DNA of 64,000 nucleotides from Pseudochelatococcus lubricantis (GCF_011762225.1 NZ_JAASQI010000004.1:248001-312000); one strand, 5' to 3'. Positions 17,457 through 26,552 are shown, counted from the stretch's first letter. The notes: generated by a model from the sequence alone, not told the origin. Translations and numbers: made by a program.

Positions 17457-18887
17457 ATGGCCATGACAGCGTTCGATGAAATGTACGGCCTTCCCGGTGA
17501 CGATCTCCATACGCGCGCGCCCTACGACGAGTTGCGGCGTTGGCTCGCCGCGACGCCGCCCGAGCAGTTCGCCATCCGCCGCAGCCAGGCGGAACTGTTC
17601 TTCAGGCGCATCGGCATCACCTTCTCCGTCTACGGCGAGGCGGAGGCGGGCGAGCGCATCATCCCCTTCGATATCATCCCGCGCGTCCTGACAGGCGACG
17701 AGTGGGCGGTGCTCGACAGGGGGCTGCGGCAGCGGGTCACCGCGCTCAACGCCTTTCTGGCGGATGTTTACGGCGCGGGCGAGTGCATCCGGGCGGGCAT
17801 CGTGCCGGCCGAACTCATCTACAGCAACCCCGCCTATTTGCCAAAGATGGCCGGCCGCACGGTGCCGCACAACCTCTACGTCCATATCGCGGGCATCGAC
17901 ATCGTGCGGGTGGGCGAGGATGCGTTCTACGTGCTGGAGGACAACGCCCGCACGCCGTCCGGCGTCTCCTACATGCTGGAGAACCGCGAGGCGATGATGC
18001 GGCTGTTTCCGGAGCTTTTCTCCTGCCACCGGATCGCGCCGGTGGAGGTCTATCCCGAGGCACTGCTGGCGACGCTGCAATCCGTGGCGCCGGCGGGGGC
18101 ACCGGCCTGCCCGACCATCGCGTTGCTGACGCCGGGACCATACAACTCCGCCTTCTACGAGCACTCGTTCCTCGCCGACAAGCTCGGCGTCGAACTCGTG
18201 GAAGGCCGCGACCTGATCGTGCGCGACGACACGGTCTATATGCGCACCACGGAAGGGCCAAGGCGCGTCGATGTCATTTACCGGCGCATCGACGACGACT
18301 TCCTCGACCCGCTCGCCTTCAGGCCGGACTCGGTGCTCGGCGTGCCGGGGCTGATGGACGCCTATCTCGCGGGCAACGTCACCCTGACGAACGCTGTCGG
18401 CACGGGCATCGCGGACGACAAGGCGATCTACAGCTACATGCCGGAGATCGTGCGCTTCTTCACGGGCGAGGAGGCGCTGCTGAAGAACGTGCCGACCTGG
18501 CGCTGCCGGGAGCCCGAAGCCCTTGCCTACGTGCTCGACAACCTGTCGGAACTCGTCGTGAAGGAAGTGAACGGCTCCGGCGGCTACGGCATGCTGGTCG
18601 GCCCCTGCGCGACGCAGGGCGAGATCGACCAGTTCCGCAAGAAGCTGCGCCGCTCGCCGGAAGGCTTCATCGCCCAGCCGACGCTGGCGCTGTCCACATG
18701 CCCGACCTTCGTCGCCTCGGGTGTCGCGCCGCGCCACGTCGACCTGCGGCCATTCGTGCTATCGGGAACGGATGGCATCCGCGTGGTGCCGGGCGGCCTG
18801 ACGCGCGTCGCGCTCAAGGAAGGCTCGCTCGTCGTGAATTCCAGCCAGGGCGGCGGCACCAAGGATACGTGGGTGCTGGAGAATTGA
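17457..18887 (+). CDS. Circularly permuted ATP-grasp protein (type 2), stand-alone
   Basis: A 476-residue member of the circularly permuted ATP-grasp family (DUF404/DUF407). GGAGGG six bases upstream fixes the start. Seen motifs: LVYSNPAYLPKM-like region near 120, LEDNARTPSGVSYMLENR near 160, VIYRRIDDDFLDPLAF near 280, and the nucleotide-binding VVKEVNGSGGYGMLVGP (Lys369, Gly373-Gly378). The end, GGGTKDTWVLEN, is usual. The family is predicted to ligate amino acids or peptides to an unknown acceptor. It opens a cluster with alpha-E, Anbu, a second ATP-grasp and a transglutaminase-like protein. Confidence 0.88.
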   Translation: MAMTAFDEMYGLPGDDLHTRAPYDELRRWLAATPPEQFAIRRSQAELFFRRIGITFSVYGEAEAGERIIPFDIIPRVLTGDEWAVLDRGLRQRVTALNAFLADVYGAGECIRAGIVPAELIYSNPAYLPKMAGRTVPHNLYVHIAGIDIVRVGEDAFYVLEDNARTPSGVSYMLENREAMMRLFPELFSCHRIAPVEVYPEALLATLQSVAPAGAPACPTIALLTPGPYNSAFYEHSFLADKLGVELVEGRDLIVRDDTVYMRTTEGPRRVDVIYRRIDDDFLDPLAFRPDSVLGVPGLMDAYLAGNVTLTNAVGTGIADDKAIYSYMPEIVRFFTGEEALLKNVPTWRCREPEALAYVLDNLSELVVKEVNGSGGYGMLVGPCATQGEIDQFRKKLRRSPEGFIAQPTLALSTCPTFVASGVAPRHVDLRPFVLSGTDGIRVVPGGLTRVALKEGSLVVNSSQGGGTKDTWVLEN

Positions 18888-18910
18888 CCGGCGCCGGATG
18901 GCTGAATAAC

Positions 18911-19003
18911 TTCAATTAAAAATAAATAATCAGAAATAATTATTCGATTCTCCTTTATTTTATAAAAAAGTATATTTTTTAATTATTATATAATATAATA
19001 ATT
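18911..19003. other. Extreme AT-rich island inside the ATP-grasp cluster
   Basis: About 93 bases with only around nine G or C, against a strongly GC-rich background. It lies between the stand-alone ATP-grasp gene and the alpha-E gene and ends just before AGGGGG, the ribosome site of the latter. No gene fits. It may hold a promoter, or a site for an AT-binding nucleoid protein such as MucR. Confidence 0.6.
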
Positions 19004-19022
19004 CCATCGTCAGGGGGTCATA

Positions 19023-19967
19023 ATGCTATCGAGAACGGCAGATAATATATACTGGAGTGCCCGATACCTCGAACGTGCCGATTTTCAGGCCCGTATTCTC
19101 GACGCCTGCACGCGGCTCACCTCGCTGCCCGCGAGTTATGCCGGCGCCAGCAATGCGTGGGAGGGCGCCATTGCATCGACAGGCGGCGCGAACCTGTTCA
19201 GGAGCCTCTATGACCGCATCGATGAATGGACGGTGCGGGATTTCATCGCCTTCAACCCCGGCAATCCGTCATCCATCAGCAATTGCCTGATGATAGCGCG
19301 CAACAACGCCCGCGCCGTGCGTACCGCCCTGACCAGCGAGATGTGGGAGGTGATCAACGATGCGTGGCTGGAGCTGAAGGGCAGCACGCGGCAGGACATG
19401 GACCGCGATGAGATCGCCCGTTTCATCGCCTGGGTGAAGGGCGTCACGCAGATGTTCGAGGGCGCGGCGCATCGCACCATGCTGCGCAACGACGCCTATT
19501 ACTTCACCCGCATCGGCGGCGCCATCGAGCGCGCCGACAACACCGCCCGCATTCTCGACGTCAAGTATCACCTGTTGCTGCCCGTCAACGAAACCGTGGG
19601 CGGCGGGCTCGACTACTTCCAGTGGACCACCATCCTGCGCGAGGTCTCGGCGCTGACGGCCTATCACTGGGTATACCGGGAGAGCGTCAAGCCGTGGCTC
19701 ATCGCCGACCTCCTGATCCTCAACCGCCAGATGCCGCGCTCGCTGGCGAGCTGCTACGAAGCGCTCGTGCGCCATTTCGACCTGATCGCCGAGACGTATG
19801 GCCAGCAGGGAGAGTGCCAGCGCCTTGCCGGGGCGACGCTCACCCATCTCCGGGCCTCCTGCATGGAGAGCGTCTTCCAGGAGGGGTTGCACGAGTTCGT
19901 CACCGGTTTCATCGGCCGCAACCACGCGCTCGGCGACGGCATCGCCCGCCAGTATCTGCTCTCCTGA
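19023..19967 (+). CDS. Alpha-E domain protein (DUF403), stand-alone
   Basis: A 314-residue all-alpha protein starting MLSRTADNIYWSARYLERADFQARIL, the diagnostic N terminus of the alpha-E family. A second conserved helix is FEGAAHRTMLRNDAYYFTRIGGAIERADNTARIL. The family is nearly always coded next to circularly permuted ATP-grasp proteins and probably assists them. No signal peptide. AGGGGG precedes the ATG. The function within the cluster is unknown. Confidence 0.9.
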   Translation: MLSRTADNIYWSARYLERADFQARILDACTRLTSLPASYAGASNAWEGAIASTGGANLFRSLYDRIDEWTVRDFIAFNPGNPSSISNCLMIARNNARAVRTALTSEMWEVINDAWLELKGSTRQDMDRDEIARFIAWVKGVTQMFEGAAHRTMLRNDAYYFTRIGGAIERADNTARILDVKYHLLLPVNETVGGGLDYFQWTTILREVSALTAYHWVYRESVKPWLIADLLILNRQMPRSLASCYEALVRHFDLIAETYGQQGECQRLAGATLTHLRASCMESVFQEGLHEFVTGFIGRNHALGDGIARQYLLS

Positions 19968-20049
19968 ACATCCCGCAGGACGGAAACCCCTTTGCATGAC
20001 GTGCGCCGCCATCTATCAGAACGCAGGGACAGATTCGGAGCGGACAGGG

Positions 20050-20787
20050 ATGACCTATTGCGTCGGCATATGCGTGGATGACGGGCTGGTGATGATCGCC
20101 GACACGCGCACCAACGCGGGCCTCGACAACGTCTCCACCTATCGCAAGCTGCGCCTGTTCTCCGTGCCGGGCGCGAAGGTCATCGCGGTCGCCACCGCCG
20201 GCAACCTGTCCATTTCGCAGTCGGTGATCAGCCTGCTGGAAGAGGGCCTGCCCCACCCCGAGACGGGTGAGCGCGAGCGCCTGATCGACGCGCCATCCAT
20301 GTTCCGCGCCGCGCAGCTCGTCGGCCGCGCTATCCAGACGCTCAACGCGGAACTCGGCGCGGCGCTCGCCAGAGCCCATGTCGCGGCCGATGTCACGTTC
20401 CTGCTCGGCGGTCAGGTCGCCGGCGAGGACATGCGCCTGTTCATGGTCTACGCTGCCGGTAACTTCATCGAATGCGGGCCGGACACTCCCTTCCTGCAAA
20501 TCGGCGAGCACAAATACGGCAAGCCGATCCTCGACCGCTCGATCACTTTCGGCACCGGCCTGCACGAAGCGCTGAAGCTCGGCCTGATCTCGATGGACTC
20601 GACCTTACGGTCGAACATCGGCGTCGGACTGCCGCTCGATCTCGTCACCGTGCGGCGCGGCGCGCTCACGCCCGAGACGACCCGCCGGGTGGAGACGGAC
20701 GATCCCTATTTCCGCGATCTCAGCGACCGCTGGTCGGCCGCGCTCAGGGCGGCGCACATGGCCATTCCCGATCCGCCTTATTTCTAG
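20050..20787 (+). CDS. Anbu-type proteasome-like peptidase (ancestral beta subunit)
   Basis: A 245-residue Ntn-hydrolase of the bacterial proteasome homologue family Anbu (COG3484). The start at 20050 gives MTYCVGICVDDGLVMIADTR; after Met removal Thr1 would be the nucleophile, with Asp (IADTR) and Lys (STYRKL) in the places of proteasome Asp17 and Lys33. The frame is open upstream but only this start leaves an N-terminal Thr, and GGAGCGG precedes it. A GGQ..GEDMRLFMVYAAGNFI core follows. Anbu is known to occur with ATP-grasp, alpha-E and transglutaminase genes, as here. Its substrate is not established. Confidence 0.92.
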   Translation: MTYCVGICVDDGLVMIADTRTNAGLDNVSTYRKLRLFSVPGAKVIAVATAGNLSISQSVISLLEEGLPHPETGERERLIDAPSMFRAAQLVGRAIQTLNAELGAALARAHVAADVTFLLGGQVAGEDMRLFMVYAAGNFIECGPDTPFLQIGEHKYGKPILDRSITFGTGLHEALKLGLISMDSTLRSNIGVGLPLDLVTVRRGALTPETTRRVETDDPYFRDLSDRWSAALRAAHMAIPDPPYF

Positions 20788-20935
20788 GCATCGGCCGACC
20801 TCTGCCCGTTCGCGCGCCAGCGAAACACGCCTTCCGCGCTCGTGAGGGCGGGAAACGGGCGCCTCCGGCGCTGGCATGCACCTTGCTTTTCCTTCACCGG
20901 GTGTAATCGTTTCCATCCCGCTGAAGGACTGCCTC

Positions 20936-20980
20936 ATGACTGATCAAGACTTGCCGGCAAACGTCTGCCGGAACCCATGA
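20936..20980 (+). CDS. Short upstream open reading frame (14 codons) coupled to the ATP-grasp/alpha-E fusion gene
   Basis: An ATG with GAAGGA upstream opens a 14-codon frame (MTDQDLPANVCRNP) whose TGA overlaps the ATG of the large fusion gene (ATGA, 20977-20980). The large gene has no good ribosome site of its own, so coupling is plausible. A CCGGCA/TGCCGG hairpin (20954-20971) lies inside the frame. The peptide resembles nothing I know and may only be a device to load ribosomes. Confidence 0.45.
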   Translation: MTDQDLPANVCRNP

Positions 20981-23199
20981 AAGACGTCATGACCGATGCT
21001 TTGACCGATCCGTCGCCGGAGCCCCTCGCCGGCCTGCTGCGTCATTACCGCCCCGAGCCGGGCGTGCCGGACGAGATGCTGGACGGGCGCGGCGAGGTGC
21101 GTCCGATCTGGAGGGACTTCCTGTCCCGGATCGCGCGGATGAGCGCGCAGGAGCGCGCCCAGCGGATGGAGCGCGGCGACCTCTACGTGCGCGAGACTGG
21201 CATGTTCCACCGCCAGTACGGCGCCGAGGGCTCCGTCGAGCGCGACTGGCCGCTGAGCCACTTCCCGGTGCTGGTCGACGAGGCGGAATGGGAGCACGTC
21301 GCGCGGGGGCTGAAGCAGCGCGCCGACCTGCTCGAAGCCGTGCTGGCCGATCTTTACGACGGCAACCGGCTCGTCGCGGAAGGCCTGCTGCCGCCAACGC
21401 TGGTGGCGCGCAACCCCGAATGGCTGCGCCCGCTCGCCGGTGTCCGGCCGCGGTCCGGCCATTACCTGCATTTCGTGGCCTTCGATCTCGGACGCGGGGC
21501 GGACGGCGCCTGGCGCGTGCTCGCTGACCGCACGCAGGCGCCATCGGGCGCCGGCTTCGTGCTGGAGACACGCATCGCGACGGCGCACGTCTTTTCGGAC
21601 ATCTACACCCGCGCGCCCGTGCATCGGCTGGCCGGCTTCTTCCGCGCCTTCCGCGAGGCGTTGCAGGCGCAGCGGGGCAACGACGGCGGCCGCATCGCCA
21701 TTCTCACGCCGGGGCGGCATAACGAAACCTACTTCGAGCACGCCTACATCGCCCGCTACCTCGGCTTCCTGCTGGTCGAGGGCGAGGACCTCGCCGTGCG
21801 CGACGGGCGGGTGATGGTGCGCACCATTTCCGGCCTGCAGCCCGTCTCCGTTCTGTGGCGGCGCATCGATGCGGACTGGACGGACCCGCTTGAGCTGAAC
21901 GACGCATCGCGCATCGGCGTGCCGGGCCTGGTCAGCACGGTGCGGCGGGGCGGTGTGACGATGGTCAACGCGCTGGGCTCGGGCGCTGTCGAGATGCCCG
22001 GCTTTTCGGCGCTGTTGCCGCGCATCTGCGAGACGCTGCGGGGCGAGCCGCTGCTGCTCGCCAGCACCCTGGAGCACGAGACCGCGGCCCTGTCGACCAC
22101 GCCGGCGTTCGTCGACGGCAGGCTGCGGCCGCGCCGGCTCGGGCTGCGCATGTTTCTGGCGCGCACGGAGGAGGGATGGGCCGTGATGCCCGGCGGCTTC
22201 GCCCGCATCGGCGCCTCCGGCGATCCGGCGGCGCTCGCCATGCAGCGGGGCGGGGCGGCGGCGGATGTGTGGGTGATGAGCCGTGGCACGGCCGACAGGC
22301 AGACGCTCCTCGCCTCGGCCACGGTCGGCGCGCAGCGCACCACGCCATACCTGCCCTCACGCGCCGCCGAAAACCTGTTCTGGCTGGGGCGCTACGTCGA
22401 GCGGGCCGAGTTCGTCATCCGGCTGCTGCGCGCGTGGCATGTGCGCCTGGTGGAGACCGGCCTGCCGGAATCGGCGCTGCTGCGGCATCTGGCTGCCTTT
22501 CTGCGCATCTATGGCGCGCCGCCGGACGGCGGCATTCCGCAGGGCCTCTCTGCCGCCGTCGGTTCCGCGCTCGCCGCCGCCGGGCAGGTGCGCGAGCGCT
22601 TTTCTGTTGATGGCTGGATGGCGCTCAACGACCTCGACCGCACCCTGCGCAAGGCCGTGCCGCGCGCGGAGCCAGGCGCCGACGCCGCGCGCATGACGGG
22701 CGTGCTGCTGCGCAAGATCAACGGCTTCTCCGGCCTTGTGCACGAGAACATGTATCAGTCGATGGGCTGGCGCTTCCTGAGCATGGGCCGCGCGCTGGAG
22801 CGGGCGCTGGCCATGGTCGACGCGCTGGCGTGGTTCGCCGAGCCTGCCGCACCCGAAGGGGCGCTCGACGTGCTCGTCGAGATCGGCGACAGCGTCATGT
22901 CGCACCGGCGCCGCTTCGCCGTCGCCACCAACCGCGACACGGTGATCGACCTGCTGGCGCTCGACCCGCTCAACCCCCGGGCGGTGCTGTTCCAGCTCCG
23001 GCAGCTCGACGCGCATATAGATGCGCTGCCGGGATCGGGGCCGGACGCGCCGCTCACGGCGCTGGAACGCGCCGTCGTGCGGCTATGCGCCGATGTCGCC
23101 ACCGCCGGGACTGACGAACTCGACAGCGCGCAGCTCGCCGACGTCGCCGCCCGCATCCGCGCCCTGTCCGACCTGCTGGCCGCCGCATATCTGGGATAG
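20977..23199 (+). CDS. Circularly permuted ATP-grasp / alpha-E fusion protein, ATP-binding segment apparently missing
   Basis: A 740-residue fusion. Residues 1-450 match the circularly permuted ATP-grasp family (GLKQRADLLEAVLADLYDG, then LADRTQAPSGAGFVLETR, then WRRIDADWTDPLELN). Residues about 458-730 are an alpha-E domain beginning YLPSRAAENLFWLGRYVERAE. Compared with the stand-alone paralogue, about 55-60 residues are missing between LLLAS (359-363) and LSTTPAFVDG (from 372). These include the Lys...Gly-Ser-Gly-Gly-Tyr-Gly nucleotide loop. The frame is intact, so it may be a non-catalytic partner or a recent in-frame deletion. The start at 20977 or 20989 is uncertain; a short coupled upstream frame may drive it. 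Confidence 0.85.
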   Translation: MKDVMTDALTDPSPEPLAGLLRHYRPEPGVPDEMLDGRGEVRPIWRDFLSRIARMSAQERAQRMERGDLYVRETGMFHRQYGAEGSVERDWPLSHFPVLVDEAEWEHVARGLKQRADLLEAVLADLYDGNRLVAEGLLPPTLVARNPEWLRPLAGVRPRSGHYLHFVAFDLGRGADGAWRVLADRTQAPSGAGFVLETRIATAHVFSDIYTRAPVHRLAGFFRAFREALQAQRGNDGGRIAILTPGRHNETYFEHAYIARYLGFLLVEGEDLAVRDGRVMVRTISGLQPVSVLWRRIDADWTDPLELNDASRIGVPGLVSTVRRGGVTMVNALGSGAVEMPGFSALLPRICETLRGEPLLLASTLEHETAALSTTPAFVDGRLRPRRLGLRMFLARTEEGWAVMPGGFARIGASGDPAALAMQRGGAAADVWVMSRGTADRQTLLASATVGAQRTTPYLPSRAAENLFWLGRYVERAEFVIRLLRAWHVRLVETGLPESALLRHLAAFLRIYGAPPDGGIPQGLSAAVGSALAAAGQVRERFSVDGWMALNDLDRTLRKAVPRAEPGADAARMTGVLLRKINGFSGLVHENMYQSMGWRFLSMGRALERALAMVDALAWFAEPAAPEGALDVLVEIGDSVMSHRRRFAVATNRDTVIDLLALDPLNPRAVLFQLRQLDAHIDALPGSGPDAPLTALERAVVRLCADVATAGTDELDSAQLADVAARIRALSDLLAAAYLG

Positions 23200-23204
23200 G
23201 ACCG

Positions 23205-24092
23205 ATGCACTACGACATACGCCTCGTGATCGGCTACGACTACTCCCGCCCGGTCGAGGCGGGCCGGCATGTGCTGTGCCTGACGCCGCCGGGAGGCGCG
23301 GCCGGGCAATCCGTCGGCGCTTGTCGGCTCACCGTCGTCCCGCGCCCGGACGAATGGCTGAACCGGCAGGATTTCTTCGGCAACGACATGGTGGAGATCG
23401 CCTTCCGCGACGCCGTCAGCCACATGCGGTTCGAGATGGATGCCCGGGTGGAACGCCTGCCCGCGCCCTCGCCGCCCGGTGCGCCGGCCGCGCTGGCGGA
23501 TATCGCGGGCGAGTTATCGGCCGTCCGCGATCTCGGGCCGCTGTCGCCGCACCATTTCATCGCGCCCTCCGCCCGCGCCGCGCCGGACGAAGCCATCGCC
23601 GCCTTCGCGCGCGACGTGACCGGCCATTGCGCCAGCGCCAGCGCCGCCGTGATCGCGCTGGGCGAGGCGCTGCACCGGACCATGGCCTACGATCCGGAGG
23701 CGACCGCCGTCGACACGCCGGCCGCGGGCGCCTTTGCCCTGCGCCGAGGGGTGTGCCAGGATTTTTCCCACATCATGATCATCGCCCTGCGGTCGCTCGG
23801 CATTCCGGCGGGCTACGTTTCGGGCTTCCTGCGCACCAACCCGCCGCCGGGCCAGCCGCGCCTGGAAGGGGCGGACGCCATGCACGCCTGGGTGCGCGCA
23901 TGGTGCGGGCGGGAGGCGGGGTTCGTGGAATACGACCCCACCAACGCCACGTCCGCCGGCGAGGACCACATAACCGTTGCCGTAGGACGCGACTATGCGG
24001 ATGTCGCACCCGTGCGCGGCGTCATGCGCAGCGCGGGCTGGCAGGTGACGCGCCAGTCTGTCGACGTCCGTCCGGTGACGGACATCGACTGA
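23205..24092 (+). CDS. Transglutaminase-like cysteine protease family protein
   Basis: A 295-residue protein. An N-terminal beta domain (MHYDIRLVIGYDYSRPVEAG; transglutaminase N-terminal type) precedes the papain-like core with Cys184 in RRGVCQDFSHIM, His227 in DAMHAWVRAW and Asp244 in VEYDPTN. The triad is complete, so an active peptidase or amidase is likely. No signal peptide. It starts six bases past the ATP-grasp/alpha-E fusion gene and closes the Anbu cluster; it may cleave or rearrange the amide bonds formed by the ATP-grasp proteins. Confidence 0.9.
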   Translation: MHYDIRLVIGYDYSRPVEAGRHVLCLTPPGGAAGQSVGACRLTVVPRPDEWLNRQDFFGNDMVEIAFRDAVSHMRFEMDARVERLPAPSPPGAPAALADIAGELSAVRDLGPLSPHHFIAPSARAAPDEAIAAFARDVTGHCASASAAVIALGEALHRTMAYDPEATAVDTPAAGAFALRRGVCQDFSHIMIIALRSLGIPAGYVSGFLRTNPPPGQPRLEGADAMHAWVRAWCGREAGFVEYDPTNATSAGEDHITVAVGRDYADVAPVRGVMRSAGWQVTRQSVDVRPVTDID

Positions 24093-24197
24093 TACCGAAG
24101 CTGCCGGTCGTCGACCGCTCGCGTGCTGGTTTTGCCAGGACACCCCGGGCGCCTGACCGCCCCTCGACGAGCCGGGCTCACGGTAGGCGTGTCTTCG

Positions 24198-26552
24198 TCA
24201 ATTCCGCAAATGCTTTCCGGTGGCGAGCACGTGCCGGATGCGCTCCCGCGCCGCCGGTTTCGCGGCAAGGTCCAGCAGGGCCTCAAGCTCGCGCCGCATC
24301 TGGGTTTCCTCGGTTTGCGCGCTGCCGGGAAGCGCGTCGGCGCCGCCGGTCAGCACCCGCGCCAGCGCCTCGGCGATGGTGAAATCGGTCTGCGTGAAGA
24401 CATTGCCGTCGCGCTTCTCGCCGGCGGCTTCCAGAAGGCGGTCATAGCCCGCCTTGCCCGCGCTTTCGATTGCCGCCCTCTCCGGCGCGCGATAGCCCGC
24501 CTCGCGCAGTTCCGCCGCGCGGCGCATGGCTGCCGCGAGCAGCAGGTCGCGGTTCATCACGATCCCGTCGCCGGCCCGCAGCAGGCCGAGCGAGAAGGCA
24601 TGGCGCGCGGATTGCGACGTTTCCGCGCCCGTCACGATGTCGAAGGCCCGCCGCGCCGCCGATATGGCGTCGCCAGCGTGCTCCGCCTGCGCACGCAGGA
24701 GCAACTGCGTCGTGCCGCCCCAGGCGGGGATGATGCCCACCCTGAACTCCGGCAGCCCGATGGTGAGTTCCGCATGGGAGACGACCGTATCGGCATGCAG
24801 CGTCAGCTCGCACCCGCCACCCAGCGCGAAACCGTGCGTGGCGGCGACCACGGGGAAGGGCGCGTATTTCAGTTGCAGGTAGAGCGACTGCCCGCGCGCG
24901 ATATAGGCCTCCAGCGCGCGCCAGTCCTGCTCCTCCACCAGCGAGGCGATGAATGCAAGGTCCGCGCCCGCCGAGAAGGCGCGCGGATCGTCGTTGCCGA
25001 TGACGAGAGCGCTGAAATCCCTGCCGCCGCGCGCCAGCGTCTCCTCGATGAGGTCGAACACGCCGGGGGCGAGGCTGTTGAGCTTGGTGTGAATCTCGAA
25101 ACAGGCGATGCCGTCGCCGAGATCGTGCAGGGAGGCCGCCTCGTTGCCCGCGATCGTGCGGCCCGCAGCCTTCACGCCCGCGAGACGGACGATGCCGGTT
25201 GCCGCATCCGCCTGCGCGCGGTAACCCCGCCCGTCCGACAGCAATGGCGCGCCGGCGGCGTTGAAGAAGCGTTCCGCCTCACGCGCACGCCGCAGCAGCG
25301 GGGGAACGGCGCGCCCTTCCCGCTCCAGACGCGCAACGATTTCCACGAGGCCCGCCTTCTGCGCCAGCGCGAAAGGACCGTCGCGCCATGCGTAGCCGAG
25401 CGCGATGGCCGTGTCGACGGCAGCCGTGTCGGCGGCGATCTCCGGGGCGCAGGCACTGGTATAGGCTATGAGGTGCGACAGCACGCTCCAGGCATAGCGG
25501 CCAAGCTTGCCGTCGTCCGCAACCAGCGCCGCCACATCGCGCCCGCCGCCGGGCAGGCTCTTCGGGTCGCAGGGGCGCTCCGGCCGATAGTCACCGGATG
25601 CGGGGTCGAACACCTCGCGCGATCTGTCGGCCGCGAGACGGTAAAAGCCGGCCTTCGCCTTGCGGCCAAACAGCCCCCGCCCGATCAACGTGCGGATGAC
25701 CTCGCTGGCCGGCAGGTCGAAGGCATGCGCACCGTCCCCCGGCGGCAAGGCCTTCAGCAGGCTGCCCCAGACATGAGGCACGAGATCGATGCCGACGAGA
25801 TCGAGCAGGCCGAATACGCCGGTTCTCGGCGCGCCCAGCGCCACGGCCACCGCGTCCGCCTCCTCGGGCGTCACGCCGAGCCGCAGCGCCTCCAGCGCGC
25901 CGACAGCCATCCAGTAGCAGCCGATGCGGTTGGCGATGAAGCCGGGCGTGTCGTTGCAATCGACCACCGTCTTGCCGAGCACGATCTCACACGCCTGCCG
26001 CGCACGGGCCACGATGGCGGGATCGTTCTCCGCGGTCGAGACCAGTTCGACGAGGCGCATCACGCGCGGCGGGTTGAAGAAGTGCGTGATGACGAAATCC
26101 GCGCGGAAACGGTCGCCCGCGCCCTCGACCAGCGCGGCGCGCGGAATGGTCGACGTATTGGAAGAGACGATGGAGCCCGGCTTGCGCACCGCATCGATGC
26201 GGGCATAAAGCGCGCGCTTGGCATCGGGATCCTCGATGATGGCCTCGACGATCCAGTCCGCCTCCGCAAGGCGGGCGAGATCGTCCTCCGTATTGCCGGG
26301 GCGCACCAGCGCGGCGACGGCGGGGTCCATGAAGCCGCCCGCCCTGAGCTGGCGTTCGATGCCCGCCTGCGCCGGCGCGTGGCGGGGGGCGCCCTCCCCG
26401 CCCGGGATATCGAGGAGATCGACCGGGATGCCCGCGTTGGCGAACTGCGCGGCGATGCCGCCCCCCATCGAGCCCGCGCCGATCACGGCGGCACGGCGGA
26501 TGCCGGCGCGATCCAGGCCGAACACGGAGGGAGATACGATTTGCGTGGCCAT
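24198..26552 (-). CDS. Bifunctional 3-hydroxyacyl-CoA dehydrogenase / enoyl-CoA hydratase (FadN-like order)
   Basis: A 784-residue beta-oxidation enzyme with the dehydrogenase first and the hydratase last. NAD is bound by AAVIGAGSMGGGIAAQFANAG (outline; residues about 21-40). The dehydrogenase residues Ser-Asn (SSNTSTI), His-Glu (HFFNPPRVMRLVELV) and Asn (DTPGFIANRI) are present. The hydratase domain from about 490 has both catalytic Glu in GGGCELTLH and GLPEFRVGIIPAWGGT and the AFSAGADL oxyanion segment. It converts enoyl-CoA to 3-ketoacyl-CoA. AGAGG precedes the ATG. It lies downstream of a second enoyl-CoA hydratase gene on the same strand. Confidence 0.9.
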   Translation of the reverse strand: MATQIVSPSVFGLDRAGIRRAAVIGAGSMGGGIAAQFANAGIPVDLLDIPGGEGAPRHAPAQAGIERQLRAGGFMDPAVAALVRPGNTEDDLARLAEADWIVEAIIEDPDAKRALYARIDAVRKPGSIVSSNTSTIPRAALVEGAGDRFRADFVITHFFNPPRVMRLVELVSTAENDPAIVARARQACEIVLGKTVVDCNDTPGFIANRIGCYWMAVGALEALRLGVTPEEADAVAVALGAPRTGVFGLLDLVGIDLVPHVWGSLLKALPPGDGAHAFDLPASEVIRTLIGRGLFGRKAKAGFYRLAADRSREVFDPASGDYRPERPCDPKSLPGGGRDVAALVADDGKLGRYAWSVLSHLIAYTSACAPEIAADTAAVDTAIALGYAWRDGPFALAQKAGLVEIVARLEREGRAVPPLLRRAREAERFFNAAGAPLLSDGRGYRAQADAATGIVRLAGVKAAGRTIAGNEAASLHDLGDGIACFEIHTKLNSLAPGVFDLIEETLARGGRDFSALVIGNDDPRAFSAGADLAFIASLVEEQDWRALEAYIARGQSLYLQLKYAPFPVVAATHGFALGGGCELTLHADTVVSHAELTIGLPEFRVGIIPAWGGTTQLLLRAQAEHAGDAISAARRAFDIVTGAETSQSARHAFSLGLLRAGDGIVMNRDLLLAAAMRRAAELREAGYRAPERAAIESAGKAGYDRLLEAAGEKRDGNVFTQTDFTIAEALARVLTGGADALPGSAQTEETQMRRELEALLDLAAKPAARERIRHVLATGKHLRN

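Noticed and set aside
17457-24092. Calling the Anbu cluster a proteasome with Pup/ubiquitin-like tagging
   Set aside because: No Pup-like, ubiquitin-like or proteasomal ATPase gene is present; Anbu differs from the 20S core.
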